Positions 1 to 7,870 of a DNA stretch of 37,811 nt are shown piece after piece. Position numbers and translations under genes: made by a program. The notes under the pieces are model-generated. The model ran no database searches and was not told the DNA's origin. It saw nothing but the letters and a program-made list of their open reading frames with translations. The number at the start of each line of letters is the position of its first letter. Within the stretch, counting starts at the first letter, position 1. This DNA comes from Pseudolabrys sp. (lineage in GTDB: Bacteria; Pseudomonadota; Alphaproteobacteria; Rhizobiales; Xanthobacteraceae): the NCBI GenBank assembly GCA_009694265.1, contig SHVM01000014.1:1-37811 (forward strand), read 5' to 3'.

Positions 1-155
1 GAAGATCTCTCCATTGAGCAGCTCATCGCGTAGCTCTGCTGCGATATACCGGCATCCCGGCAAGCTACAGGCGTAGGTTTGCCCTGTGCCATCGACACTT
101 CAATCTGACGAAGCAGCGTCACAATCTGCTCTGCACCAAACCTCTTCTTTGGCAT
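1..155 (-). pseudogene. IS3-family transposase remnant: orfA start fused to orfB distal part (runs off left edge)
   Basis: Reading the minus strand from the ATG at 153-155 gives MPKKRFGAEQIVTLLRQ and on to about residue 40 (ISQQSY). This is the typical start of an IS3-family OrfA, covering the first part of its helix-turn-helix. OrfA should then continue into its second helix and leucine zipper. Instead, from about 35 down to 1, a different minus-strand frame reads ELRDELLNGEIF, which is the late part of an IS3 OrfB integrase-core protein. Most of orfA and the catalytic DDE region of orfB are therefore missing, and the join changes frame. An AAGGAG ribosome site lies 7 bases before the ATG. 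The recognition rests on remembered family sequence, not a search. The element cannot move by itself. Its remaining part lies outside the window. Confidence 0.8.
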
Positions 156-192
156 GACCAAGCTCCTTTCCAAGCTATTCTCTCACAACGCT

Positions 193-218
193 TGGTCCAA
201 AAAAGCCAGGTCAGGTCA
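193..218 (-). repeat. Probable terminal inverted repeat of the IS3 remnant
   Basis: On the minus strand this reads TGACCTGACCTGGCTTTTTT followed by GGACCA. It begins with TGA and has the TGACCTG...TTTTTGGACC pattern I recall for ends of IS3-family (IS407-like) elements. It lies about 40 bases upstream of the orfA start, where the element end is expected. If right, the IS boundary is at 218 and native DNA resumes at 219. The partner repeat is outside the window, so the boundary and any target duplication cannot be confirmed here. Confidence 0.5.
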
Positions 219-272
219 CGACTCTTAAAACATTCGATGGGGTTACGATCGAGTGATTTAGGAATAAAATCC

Positions 273-357
273 TGGTGCCCCTGGCCGGACTCGAACCAGC
301 ACACCTTGCGGTACCTGATTTTGAGTCAGGCGCGTCTACCAATTCCGCCACAGGGGC
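273..357 (-). tRNA. tRNA-Leu (anticodon CAA)
   Basis: The minus strand folds as a class II tRNA. The acceptor arms are GCCCCTG at the 5' end and CAGGGGC at the 3' end. There is a D-arm GCGGAATTGGTAGACGC, an anticodon arm CCTGA-CTCAAAA-TCAGG, a variable arm around ACCGCAAGGTGT, and a T-arm GGTTCGAGTCC. The loop CTCAAAA puts CAA at positions 34-36, so it reads UUG leucine codons. The discriminator A is followed by an encoded CCA at 273-275. The long variable arm fits leucine. The 5' end is nine bases from a dispersed palindromic repeat copy at 366. Confidence 0.95.
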
Positions 358-365
358 AATCATTT

Positions 366-399
366 GCGCATGATCTTATCCGAAAACCGGTTGCCACTT
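366..399. repeat. Dispersed palindromic repeat, copy 1 (half, degraded)
   Basis: The segment starts GCGCATGATCTTATCCGAAAA and continues to CCGGTTGCCACTT. It matches the left arm and centre of the repeat at 24751-24799 with a few changes. The right arm (TTTTCGGGATCATGCGC) is missing here; the sequence departs after CCACTT. It sits just upstream of the tRNA-Leu gene, in its leader region. Confidence 0.7.
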
Positions 400-497
400 G
401 TCAACGGCAGGTATTTTCCCGGCCAGATATGGCGCTTTCAGGGCTATCCGGCCGGGCCTATGATCCGCTCCAACGATTCTCTCGATAGGAGCCCGCG

Positions 498-704
498 ATG
501 AATGAAGAAGCCCTCAACATGTCGCTGCGCAAATTCCTGAAGGCCGTGGGCGTCACCTCGCAGCAGGAGATCGAAAAAGCCATCCGCGCGGCGGTGGCCG
601 GGGGAAAGATCAAGGGCAGCGAGAAACTTGAGGTGAAGATGGTGCTCACCATCGGCGCGGTCGGCCTTACCCACACCGTCAACGGCGCCATCGAATTGGC
701 GTAG
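498..704 (+). CDS. DUF6494 family small protein
   Basis: A 68-residue protein starting MNEEALNMSLRKFLKAVGVT, preceded by a GGAG-like site (gataggagcccgcg). It appears to match the small uncharacterised DUF6494 family found in proteobacteria. The body has a short helical segment (SQQEIEKAIRAAVAGGKI), then a conserved-looking strand stretch (LEVKMVLTIGAVGLTHTVNGAIEL). No signal peptide, membrane segment or catalytic motif is visible. It ends 9 bases before the convergent dehydrogenase gene. Function is unknown and I infer none. The family call is from memory of the sequence pattern. Confidence 0.75.
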   Translation: MNEEALNMSLRKFLKAVGVTSQQEIEKAIRAAVAGGKIKGSEKLEVKMVLTIGAVGLTHTVNGAIELA

Positions 705-713
705 CGGTTTTCG

Positions 714-2078
714 TTACGACGCAGCCGTCTCCGCATTGCGCCGCCCAAAGGCCAATTCCATCTCGCGCCGCACCTTCACCGCGGAATCGTTCGGATCGTA
801 GGCGACATCGCTCCATTTAAGCGCGCCGCCTTGCGCGATGTCGCGCTTGAGCTTGACGTTGTGGGCGAGGCCGAGCGGCAACAATTCGCGCTCCAGCGAA
901 ACGTCCGCCGGCGTCTGCTTGCCCCAGACGCAGAAGCCACCCTCGCCGTCCAGCATCTCGCCGGCCTTCAAGGCGCGCTTGGCGGTCGCCGCCACATCCG
1001 AGCGGAAGCCGGTGGGCGCGCCGGTCGGCTCGTTGCGTAGCGCGCAACTTGCAACGGATATGCCGAGCTCGAGCCCAATCATATGGATCGGCCGGTAAAG
1101 TGCTGCATATTTGCCGCTCTTGTCCGGCAGCATGGCGTATTCCTTGAAGCAGCGGCGGGCATAGTCGGTCTCGCCCTCGAACACGACATATGTTCCGAGC
1201 GCAAGATGATGCGGCACGTCGCGGCCGTCGCGATAGACCGATGAGGTCACCTCGGTGACGCCCGCCTTCTCCAGCGTGCCGCCTTCCGATTTCGGCTTGC
1301 AGACATCGGCAAGCTCGAAACGCGTCGCCGGCGGAAAGCCCAAGCCATCGCTCTGCGGCAGCAGGCCGGTGGCGTTGCACACCGCCGTCATCTCGATGCC
1401 GGACTTGGTGCCGTCAATGAAGGAATTGAACATTTTCGGGTTGATCGAATTGCGATCCTTGATCTGCAAATATTGATCGAGGATCTCCCACAACGTGTCA
1501 GGCGTGGACTGGTGATAGGCCGGGTGATAGCGCGTGCCTTTGCCGGCGCAAATCACCTTGAAACCGGCGGCGCGCGCCCAGTCGACATGCTCGCAAATCA
1601 GCGCCGGCTGATCGCCCCAGGCCAGGCTGTAGACCACGCCGGCCGCCTTGGCGCGGCGCGCCAGCAACGGCCCCGCCAGCGCATCGGCTTCCACATTCAC
1701 CATGACGATGTGCTTACCATTCTCGATCGCCTTCAGCGCATGATGGATGCCGGCGCCCGGCACGCCGGTCGCTTCCACAATGACTTCGATCCGCGGATCG
1801 GCGATCAACGCCTCGGCATTGCCGGTGACGAAGGTCGCGCGGCGCTTGATCGCATCGGCAAGCGACGTGGCGGCGTAAGATTCCGCCGGCCAGCCCGCGG
1901 TCATGAGCTGGCTGCGCACGCGCGTTACGTCGAGATCGGCCACGCCCGCCACATGCATGCCCGTGGTGAGACGTGCCTGCGAGAGGAACATGGTGCCGAA
2001 CTTGCCGGCCCCGATCAGGCCAACGGCCACCGGATGTCCGACGGTTTCGCGCTCGATCAACATGGAATGAAGGTTCAC
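714..2078 (-). CDS. Homoserine dehydrogenase-like NAD(P)-dependent oxidoreductase with SAF domain (COG4091 type)
   Basis: About 454 residues from a GTG start. The N-terminus carries a Rossmann motif, VGLIGAGKFG (G23, G25, G28), followed by EVIVEATGVPGAG, as in homoserine dehydrogenase NAD-binding domains. The C-terminal part (about 380-454: LKAGEMLDGEGG... LKRDIAQGGALKWSDV) looks like an SAF domain. This layout matches COG4091 'predicted homoserine dehydrogenase' proteins, some of which act in sugar-acid catabolism rather than threonine synthesis. The true substrate cannot be read here. The open frame extends to 2144. I prefer the GTG at 2076-2078 because GGGAG lies about 10 bases upstream; ATG at 2063 is another option. 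It is convergent with DUF6494. Confidence 0.8.
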   Translation of the reverse strand: MNLHSMLIERETVGHPVAVGLIGAGKFGTMFLSQARLTTGMHVAGVADLDVTRVRSQLMTAGWPAESYAATSLADAIKRRATFVTGNAEALIADPRIEVIVEATGVPGAGIHHALKAIENGKHIVMVNVEADALAGPLLARRAKAAGVVYSLAWGDQPALICEHVDWARAAGFKVICAGKGTRYHPAYHQSTPDTLWEILDQYLQIKDRNSINPKMFNSFIDGTKSGIEMTAVCNATGLLPQSDGLGFPPATRFELADVCKPKSEGGTLEKAGVTEVTSSVYRDGRDVPHHLALGTYVVFEGETDYARRCFKEYAMLPDKSGKYAALYRPIHMIGLELGISVASCALRNEPTGAPTGFRSDVAATAKRALKAGEMLDGEGGFCVWGKQTPADVSLERELLPLGLAHNVKLKRDIAQGGALKWSDVAYDPNDSAVKVRREMELAFGRRNAETAAS

Positions 2079-2182
2079 CGGCGTCTTGCTCCCGATTTTT
2101 TTCGCTGTTATAGCGAAACGGAAACACAGGCGCGGAGGCGGCACAAGCGCCCGCCGGCGGTCTTAGAGCTGGCTCGATAAAT

Positions 2183-2731
2183 CTACTGGCAGAGGACGCG
2201 GGAAACGAAGGTCTCGTCCCTGCATTCAGACCCGCCGCGGCGGCCGGACAACAACACCTGTGGCGGGCAGACCTCGGCCGTCGTCATGTCAAGGCTCTTA
2301 CCGGATTCAAAGCCTTTCGCCTTGCACATCGCCACGGCGGCGGACACGCAATCGGGCGCACCATTGGGCGCGTTCTTGCATTTCTCGTGACCGCGAACCA
2401 CGCGGGCGCCGGGAATCCGCGCGACCGCGTCGACCGCGTCTTTGGCGGTATCGACCGTCGACTTGGCGGCGACGCCGGCTTCGTGGCCGAAGTTCTCGAC
2501 CTTCTTGCCGACGTCCTTGAATGTCGATCCGAAGTTCGCAGCTTGCTCATCGAACCAGCGGCCAACGTTACCGAATAAGCCCAGGTCTTCACGCGTTTTA
2601 GGCGCAGACGCGCCATCCTGTGCCGCGGCCATCGCCGACATCAGCATGATGGCGCCCGCGAAAAGACCCGCGCCCGCGGACGGGGCCGCAGGTTTTTTAG
2701 GTAAATCGGTCAAAGTCCGTTTGGTATCCAT
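2183..2731 (-). CDS. Hypothetical exported protein with six cysteines
   Basis: A 182-residue protein I do not recognise as a named family. A basic start (MDTKRTLTDLPKKP) leads into a hydrophobic stretch (GLFAGAIMLMSAMAAAQD) that could be a signal peptide cut near residue 38. The middle (about 55-105) is rich in alternating small and charged residues (FKDVGKKVENFGHEAG, STVDTAKDAVDAVARI) and probably forms an amphipathic helix. The C-terminal third holds six cysteines (KCKN, DCVS, MCKA, EVCP, ECRD, LCQ), which suggests up to three disulfides in the periplasm. It lies 104 bases upstream of the end of the SAF-domain gene start, on the same strand. The ribosome site is weak. Confidence 0.7.
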   Translation of the reverse strand: MDTKRTLTDLPKKPAAPSAGAGLFAGAIMLMSAMAAAQDGASAPKTREDLGLFGNVGRWFDEQAANFGSTFKDVGKKVENFGHEAGVAAKSTVDTAKDAVDAVARIPGARVVRGHEKCKNAPNGAPDCVSAAVAMCKAKGFESGKSLDMTTAEVCPPQVLLSGRRGGSECRDETFVSRVLCQ

Positions 2732-2848
2732 AGCCGGTCAAACTGACATCTCGTCAGGAGCCTCACGGCAATTCATTGCCCAGCGGCATTTGCGCCGATG
2801 CATTCCATTACGCCCGTCACGTGGCGAAATTGAGGAATGCCGATTCGA

Positions 2849-3460
2849 TCAAATCAAGTATAGCGCAATCACAATACCAATGACGACCACAGCGGCGCCC
2901 AGCAGAACCCACAATCCCAGCCGCTTTTCAATGACCTGGCGGGCCTGCTCGCCGTAGCGGTGCAGCAGGAACGCCAGCACGAAGAACCGGCCGGCGCGGG
3001 CAATGATCGAAAAGACAATGAATAGTCCGAGGTTGTAGCCGGCGAAACCGGAGGTAATCGTCACAATCTTATAGGGGATCGGGGTGAGCCCTTTGAGCAG
3101 GATGATCCAGGCGCCCCATTGCGCATAAGCGGCGCGGAACGTCTCGACCTTGTCGCCATAGCCGTAAAGCTGGATCAGCCAGCCGCCGACCGAGTCATAG
3201 AGCAGCGCGCCAATGGCATAGCCGGCGATTCCGCCGGCGACGGATGTCGCCGTGCACCAGGCCGCCATCACATAGGCCCGCTCGGGGCGCGCCAGCGCCA
3301 TCGGGATCAGCATCACATCCGGCGGGACCGGAAAGAACGAGCTTTCGGCGAACGACACCACGCCCATGATCCACATGGCGTGAGGCTTGTGCGCCGCGAG
3401 GATGCACCAGTCATAGAGACGGCGAAGCAAAGAACGCGGGTCAGCAGCCTGCACTGTCAT
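2849..3460 (-). CDS. DedA/VTT-domain membrane protein (YqaA-like)
   Basis: A 203-residue integral membrane protein of the VTT (DedA, SNARE-associated) family. The hallmark FAESSFFPVPPDVM (about 37-50) forms the first re-entrant segment. A second conserved block, LLKGLTPIPYKIVTITSGFAG, follows, then two or three C-terminal membrane helices ending GLWVLLGAAVVVIGIVIALYLI. DedA-family proteins are linked to undecaprenyl-phosphate or phospholipid translocation and envelope homeostasis; the substrate of this one is not visible. The frame extends to 3583 but that would overlap hisE by 92 bases, so I use the ATG at 3458-3460, 31 bases downstream of hisE. Its ribosome site is poor. It may be co-transcribed with hisE. 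Confidence 0.85.
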   Translation of the reverse strand: MTVQAADPRSLLRRLYDWCILAAHKPHAMWIMGVVSFAESSFFPVPPDVMLIPMALARPERAYVMAAWCTATSVAGGIAGYAIGALLYDSVGGWLIQLYGYGDKVETFRAAYAQWGAWIILLKGLTPIPYKIVTITSGFAGYNLGLFIVFSIIARAGRFFVLAFLLHRYGEQARQVIEKRLGLWVLLGAAVVVIGIVIALYLI

Positions 3461-3491
3461 GGATACACTCAGGAGGGGGAAAGATGGCGGA

Positions 3492-3872
3492 TCAGCGGCG
3501 CTTGCGAACGCGCCTAGTCTCCAGCGCCACGACTTTGCGGCGCGTCGAGCCCTGTACCATATCCTTTGGCACTTTTTCAGCAATTCCGAACATCCGCTCC
3601 CGCCGCTTCATCTCGGCCCAGACATCGTCAGGATGGACCCCAGCATGGACCCAGAGCACCACGAGATTGTAGAGCAGGTCGGCGCTTTCCCTGACCACGG
3701 CGTCGGGTTGGCCATTAATGGCGTCGATCACCACCTCAACCGCTTCCTCGGCCAGCTTTTTGGCCATCTTGGAAGGGCCAGCGCGCAATAGCCGAGCCGT
3801 TCGCGATTTCGCCGGGTCTGTGTCCCGAACGGCGATCACGGCATCGTAAAGCCGGGCGACCGAATCAGTCAT
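3492..3872 (-). CDS. hisE: Phosphoribosyl-ATP pyrophosphohydrolase (HisE)
   Basis: A 126-residue all-alpha MazG-type NTP pyrophosphatase. HisE converts phosphoribosyl-ATP to phosphoribosyl-AMP in step two of histidine synthesis. Diagnostic blocks are KKLAEEAVEVVIDA (metal-binding E42, E43, E46) and ESADLLYNLVVLWVHAGV (E62, D65), with the family-typical order and spacing. The protein is slightly longer than many HisE proteins; the extra C-terminal tail (VALETRRVRKRR) is strongly basic. No other his gene is near, whereas in many Rhizobiales hisE follows hisF. This could be a relocated or second copy. The next gene on the strand is the DedA-like gene. Confidence 0.85.
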   Translation of the reverse strand: MTDSVARLYDAVIAVRDTDPAKSRTARLLRAGPSKMAKKLAEEAVEVVIDAINGQPDAVVRESADLLYNLVVLWVHAGVHPDDVWAEMKRRERMFGIAEKVPKDMVQGSTRRKVVALETRRVRKRR

Positions 3873-4181
3873 ACGGGCAGAATAGCTGATCCGCTCGGCT
3901 AACCAGTTAACGAATGCTGCCCGGCGTCAGGAATTGGCAGGCGTTCAGCGCCAATGGCGGTGGCGGCGATAGCGATAGCCCGGGATGATCGGCCCCCACT
4001 GAGTGGTCCGGGTAGAATGTTAGTTTAGCGTTGGCCGTTGCGCCATCCAATGCTTTGTATTGCGCGCCCATATCTTGCTCTTTACAATGGCATGTTCTTT
4101 ACTGGGCAAGGTCTAAAATTCAGCCACGTCCGAACCACGCATCGCCGAGTGCGCGGGGGTCTCTAAAGAAGGATCAGTGTT
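3873..4181. other. Intergenic region upstream of the ABC importer operon
   Basis: This 309-base gap separates the divergent hisE and ABC importer genes, so it should hold both promoters. No convincing coding frame was seen. There are short direct GGCGGTGGCGGCGATAGCGATAG-type runs near 3955-3978, and the sequence becomes notably A+T-richer between about 4015 and 4125 (gaatgttagtttagc, ctttgtattgcg, cttgctctttacaatgg), as expected for a promoter. I could not settle on one -35/-10 pair. The segment around 3990-4030 (cccactgagtggtccgggtagaatgttag) resembles insertion-sequence ends, but that is only an impression. Confidence 0.4.
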
Positions 4182-5234
4182 ATGAGCGCGCGAAACACCG
4201 ACCGGTCGACAAAGCTGCGAATTTGGCTCAGAATTTGGGCGGGCGTTTTGTTGGCCGCGACCCTGGCGACCGGCACCTCAGCGGCGGATACCGCCGTCAA
4301 GTTCAGCCTTGACTTCAAATTCGAAGGACCATCGGCACCGTTCCTGCTGCCGCTCGACAAGGGCTACTACAAAGCCGAGGGCCTCGACATCACCATCGAC
4401 TCGGCGGCCGGCTCGCTGGAGCCGATCAACCGCGTGGCCTCCGGCACCTACGACATGGGCTTTGGCGACATCAATTCGCTGATCAAGTTCCGCGACGCCA
4501 ATCCGGGTACGCCGATCAAGGCGGTGTTCATGGTCTATAATAAGCCGCCGTTCGCGGTGGTCGGCCGCAAGAGCCGCGGCGTCAGCAAGCCGAAGGATCT
4601 GGAAGGCAAGAAGCTTGGCGCGCCCGCGCCCGACGGCGCCTATGCGCAATGGCCGATCTTCGTACAGGCCAACGGCATCGATGCGTCCAAAGTGACGATC
4701 GAGAATGTCGGCTTCCCGGTGCGCGAGCCGATGCTGGCCGCCGGCCAGGTCGACGCCATTACCGGCTTCTCGTTCTCCTCCTTTATCAATCTCAAGGAGA
4801 AAGGCGTTCCGGCCGACGATATCACCGTCATGTTGATGGCCGACTACGGCGTCAATCTTTACGGCAATGTCATCATCGTGAATCCGAAATTCGCCGCGGA
4901 GCATCCCGACGCAGTGAAAGGCTTCCTGCGCGCTTTCGTGAAAGGCCTGAAGGAAACGGTGAAATCGCCAGCGACCGCGGTCGACTCCGTCGTCAAGCGC
5001 AACGATGTCGCCAAGAAGTCGACCGAGCTTGAGCGGCTGAACATGGCGATCCGCGACAATATCGTCACGCCGGAGGTGAAGGCGAACGGCTATGGCGCCA
5101 TCGACAGCGCGCGCTTCGCTAAAGCCATCGATCAGATCGGCCTGGCCTACAAATGGAAGGCGGCGAAGCCGAAGCCGGAAGATATCTTCGACGCTTCGTA
5201 TCTGCCCGCCGCCGCGGACCGCAAGTTCAACTGA
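4182..5234 (+). CDS. ABC transporter substrate-binding protein, NMT1/SsuA/TauA type
   Basis: A 350-residue periplasmic binding protein. A signal peptide (about 1-34, LRIWAGVLLAATLATGTSAA) precedes a mature part with the NMT1/THI5-like layout: a first lobe including PFLLPLDKGYYKAEGLDITI, INRVASGTYDMGFGDIN, and KDLEGKKLGAPAPDGA. The family delivers organic nitrogen or sulfur compounds, pyrimidine-type thiamine precursors or other small organic molecules to SsuBC-like importers. The ligand cannot be assigned. A good ribosome site (AAGGA, aagaaggatcagtgtt) supports the ATG at 4182. It is the first gene of a three-gene operon; the ATPase gene follows after 13 bases. Confidence 0.9.
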   Translation: MSARNTDRSTKLRIWLRIWAGVLLAATLATGTSAADTAVKFSLDFKFEGPSAPFLLPLDKGYYKAEGLDITIDSAAGSLEPINRVASGTYDMGFGDINSLIKFRDANPGTPIKAVFMVYNKPPFAVVGRKSRGVSKPKDLEGKKLGAPAPDGAYAQWPIFVQANGIDASKVTIENVGFPVREPMLAAGQVDAITGFSFSSFINLKEKGVPADDITVMLMADYGVNLYGNVIIVNPKFAAEHPDAVKGFLRAFVKGLKETVKSPATAVDSVVKRNDVAKKSTELERLNMAIRDNIVTPEVKANGYGAIDSARFAKAIDQIGLAYKWKAAKPKPEDIFDASYLPAAADRKFN

Positions 5235-5247
5235 TAAGGGCGGCGTG

Positions 5248-6030
5248 ATGTCCGCCTTCGTCGCGCTCGACAATGTCACTCATGCCTACGGCGGCGCCGG
5301 CGGAACGCTCGCGGTCGATGGACTGTCGATCGCGGTGGAGGCCGGCGAATTCGCCGCCGTGGTGGGTCCATCGGGCTGCGGCAAATCCACCTTGATGAAG
5401 CTTGCCACAGGGCTGCAATTTCCGCGAACTGGCGCGGTTACGGTGGCTGGTGCCGCGGTGAATGCGCCGGTGAAGATCGCCGGCATGGCGTTCCAGGCGC
5501 CGACTTTGTTGCCCTGGCGCACCACCGCCGAGAATCTGCTGCTGCCGCTCGAAATCGTCCAGCCCTATCGCGGCCAAATGCGCCGCCGCAAGGCGGAATT
5601 CCGTGAGCGCGCCGAGCGGCTGCTGGCCTCTGTCGGGCTCGCCGGCCAGGGGGCTAAGTTCCCGTGGGAACTCTCCGGCGGCATGCAGCAGCGCGCTTCG
5701 CTTTGCCGGGCGCTCATCCACGAGCCGCAATTACTGATGCTGGACGAGCCATTCGCCGCGCTCGACGCCTTCACGCGCGAGGAATTGTGGTGCGTGATCC
5801 GCGACCTGCACGCCGCGCGCAAGATTACCGTCATCCTGGTCACCCACGATCTGCGCGAAGCGGTGTTTCTGGCCGACCGGGTGTTCGTGATGTCGGCGCG
5901 ACCCGGTCGCGTCGTCGCCGAGAAGCGCATCGAATTGCCGCGGCCGCGCGATCTGGAAGTGACTTTCATCCCGCAATTTCAGGACATCGTGCACGAATTG
6001 CGCGGCCATATCATAAAGGCGCGGCAATGA
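5248..6030 (+). CDS. ABC transporter ATP-binding protein (SsuB/TauB/NrtD-like)
   Basis: A 260-residue nucleotide-binding subunit. Walker A is GPSGCGKST (40-48), the signature is LSGGMQQR (142-149), Walker B is LLMLDEP (162-168), and the H-loop is VILVTHD. The Q-loop reads MAFQAPTLLPWRT, typical of importers for nitrate, taurine, sulfonate or bicarbonate-like substrates. An open frame extends upstream to 5092, but that overlaps the binding-protein gene; the ATG at 5248 begins MSAFVALDNVTHAYGG, which aligns with family starts, and AAGGG lies a few bases upstream. Its stop overlaps the permease ATG (ATGA), which suggests translational coupling. Confidence 0.92.
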   Translation: MSAFVALDNVTHAYGGAGGTLAVDGLSIAVEAGEFAAVVGPSGCGKSTLMKLATGLQFPRTGAVTVAGAAVNAPVKIAGMAFQAPTLLPWRTTAENLLLPLEIVQPYRGQMRRRKAEFRERAERLLASVGLAGQGAKFPWELSGGMQQRASLCRALIHEPQLLMLDEPFAALDAFTREELWCVIRDLHAARKITVILVTHDLREAVFLADRVFVMSARPGRVVAEKRIELPRPRDLEVTFIPQFQDIVHELRGHIIKARQ

Positions 6031-6800
6031 ACCGGACGGCGATCATCGTGCGGCTGTCGCCCTGGCTGTTCACCATCGGTCTGCTGATCGTATGGGAAGC
6101 TTCCGTCCATATCTTCAAGATCCCGGTATTTTTTCTGCCGCCGCCGACCGCGGTGGCGCAGGCTTTCGTGGAATTCGCCGGCCCGCTGGCGCGCAATTCC
6201 TGGATCACGCTGGAGACCACGCTGATCGGCTTTGCGCTGGCGGTCGGCTTCGGACTGCTACTCGGTCTGCTGGTTGGCTGGTCGCGGACGATCTATGCCG
6301 GGCTCTACCCGTTGATGATCGGATTCAACGCGATCCCCAAAGTCGCCGTGGTGCCTATCCTGGTGCTGTGGTTCGGCATCGGTTTCATTCCGGCGGTGCT
6401 CACCGCATTCCTGATCTCGTTCTTCCCGATCGTGGTGAACGTGGCAACCGGGCTTGCCACCATCGAGCCTGAGCTGGAAGACGTGCTCAAGGCGCTGGGC
6501 GCCAGCAAGCTCGACATCATGCGCAAGGTGGGAATCCCGCGCACGCTGCCGTATTTCTTCGGCTCGCTGAAGGTTGCGATCACACTCGCTTTTGTCGGTT
6601 CGGTTATTTCGGAGAGCGTTGCGTCCAATTACGGCATCGGCAATCTGATGCTGCAGGCGCAGGCGCAATTCCAGGTACCGCTGATTTTCGCGGGTCTCGT
6701 CGTGCTGGCGATCGAGGGCATCGCCATGTACGCGGTCATGGCGATCCTGGAGCGGCGAATGACCGGCTGGGCGCAACGCTCCGGCTTCGCGCAGAGCTAG
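6027..6800 (+). CDS. ABC transporter permease (SsuC/TauC-like)
   Basis: A 257-residue inner-membrane permease with about six helices (BPD_transp_1 fold). The EAA-type cytoplasmic loop that docks with the ATPase is visible as EDVLKALGASKLDIMRKVGIPRTLP (near residues 150-175). The start MNRTAIIVRLSPWLFTIGLL overlaps the ATPase stop by four bases. With the two genes upstream it makes a complete one-substrate importer. It ends 14 bases before the end of the convergent LysR gene, so this regulator may not control it, although LysR genes often do control neighbours. Confidence 0.92.
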   Translation: MNRTAIIVRLSPWLFTIGLLIVWEASVHIFKIPVFFLPPPTAVAQAFVEFAGPLARNSWITLETTLIGFALAVGFGLLLGLLVGWSRTIYAGLYPLMIGFNAIPKVAVVPILVLWFGIGFIPAVLTAFLISFFPIVVNVATGLATIEPELEDVLKALGASKLDIMRKVGIPRTLPYFFGSLKVAITLAFVGSVISESVASNYGIGNLMLQAQAQFQVPLIFAGLVVLAIEGIAMYAVMAILERRMTGWAQRSGFAQS

Positions 6801-6814
6801 CGCGTAAACCGCGC

Positions 6815-7735
6815 CTACGCCGCCGACTCTTTTTTCAATGGATTGTCAGCGATAGCAACGACTTTGCGTGAACCCGGGCGCGACGCATTGATGACCGTGC
6901 CGATTTCATCGGCCAGTTGCTCGTAGGCGGAGCGCGTGCCGCCTTCGCGAATATAAACGCCGCTATAGAGATCGGGCAGTTTCGGCAGCGGCGCATCGTC
7001 CCAGACGCTCAAACCGAAATCGTGCGCCCGCCGCCGGGTCAGCGCCATCACGCCGAGGCCAGCCGCGACCGCGCCAGTGAGGCTGGTCGTGCTCGGGCCG
7101 GTGAAAACGTCTTCCCACTCCAGATCGGCCGATTTCAATGCCGTCACCGCGAGCCGATGATAGACGCTCGTCTCGCCGTGCGAGACCAGCGGCACCGGCC
7201 GGTCGAGATCGATCGCCATAGTGGGGCTGCGCACCCAGGCCACCTCTTCCGCCCAGCTATGGCGCGCGTCGGGCGGCGGGGCCAGCGACAGGCCGACAAA
7301 AATATCGAGTTCGCCGTTGCGAAGTTCGCGCACCAGCGGGTCGAAATAGTCAGTGCGCACGATGAAACGCACATCCGGCCAGCGTTCGCGGAACCGCGCC
7401 AGGATCGCCGGTAACATCGAGGCGATGTAGTCGCTTGGGGTGCCAACCCGGATCACCAGCTCCGGCCGCGGGCCGGCATCGCCGATATGGACGATCTGAT
7501 CGTTGATCGACAACAGGCGGCGCGCATAGCTGACAACCAATTCGCCCTGCGGCGTCAGGCTGACACCTTGGATGCTGCGGTCGAACAGGTCGCCGCCGAA
7601 CAGGAATTGCAGGCGCTTGATTTGAGCGCTCACCGCCGGCTGTGTCACCCCGAGCGAAGCCGCAGCCTTGGTGAAACTGCGCAAATCGACGACGGCGATA
7701 AGCGTGCGCAGAAGATCGGTCGGAATATTGGTCAT
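6815..7735 (-). CDS. LysR-family transcriptional regulator
   Basis: A 306-residue regulator. The N-terminal winged helix-turn-helix reads MTNIPTDLLRTLIAVVDLRS, then FTKAAASLGVTQPAVSAQIKR (about 22-42), the classic LysR DNA-binding block. The C-terminal part is a LysR_substrate effector domain (ELVIRVGTPSDYIASMLPAILARF and onward). A GAGGGG ribosome site lies about 7 bases before the ATG. It is transcribed in the same direction as the upstream thiolase (gap 135 bases) and convergent to the ABC importer. The effector and target are unknown; the importer operon and the thiolase are the nearest candidates. Confidence 0.9.
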   Translation of the reverse strand: MTNIPTDLLRTLIAVVDLRSFTKAAASLGVTQPAVSAQIKRLQFLFGGDLFDRSIQGVSLTPQGELVVSYARRLLSINDQIVHIGDAGPRPELVIRVGTPSDYIASMLPAILARFRERWPDVRFIVRTDYFDPLVRELRNGELDIFVGLSLAPPPDARHSWAEEVAWVRSPTMAIDLDRPVPLVSHGETSVYHRLAVTALKSADLEWEDVFTGPSTTSLTGAVAAGLGVMALTRRRAHDFGLSVWDDAPLPKLPDLYSGVYIREGGTRSAYEQLADEIGTVINASRPGSRKVVAIADNPLKKESAA

Positions 7736-7870
7736 CTACCGCCCCTCACCCCCGACTCCTTGACGAACTCATATGCACCGAACAATCAAGGGTACCACCG
7801 TAAGACACTAACAGGCACGACCCGTCCCGCGAGCAAATTCATGATGCGATACTAATAGTTGCAATGAAAA

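Noticed and set aside
119-304. 61-residue minus-strand reading frame covering the IS end and the tRNA-Leu gene
   Set aside because: It crosses the IS remnant and tRNA-Leu and has no domain or good start; the tRNA and IS explain the DNA.
3461-3583. Longer DedA start at 3583
   Set aside because: It would overlap hisE by 92 bases and adds a non-hydrophobic Arg-rich leader not typical of the family.
4278-5279. 333-residue minus-strand frame opposite the ABC binding-protein gene
   Set aside because: Antisense of a gene with a clear signal peptide and NMT1 pattern; the shadow has no motif.
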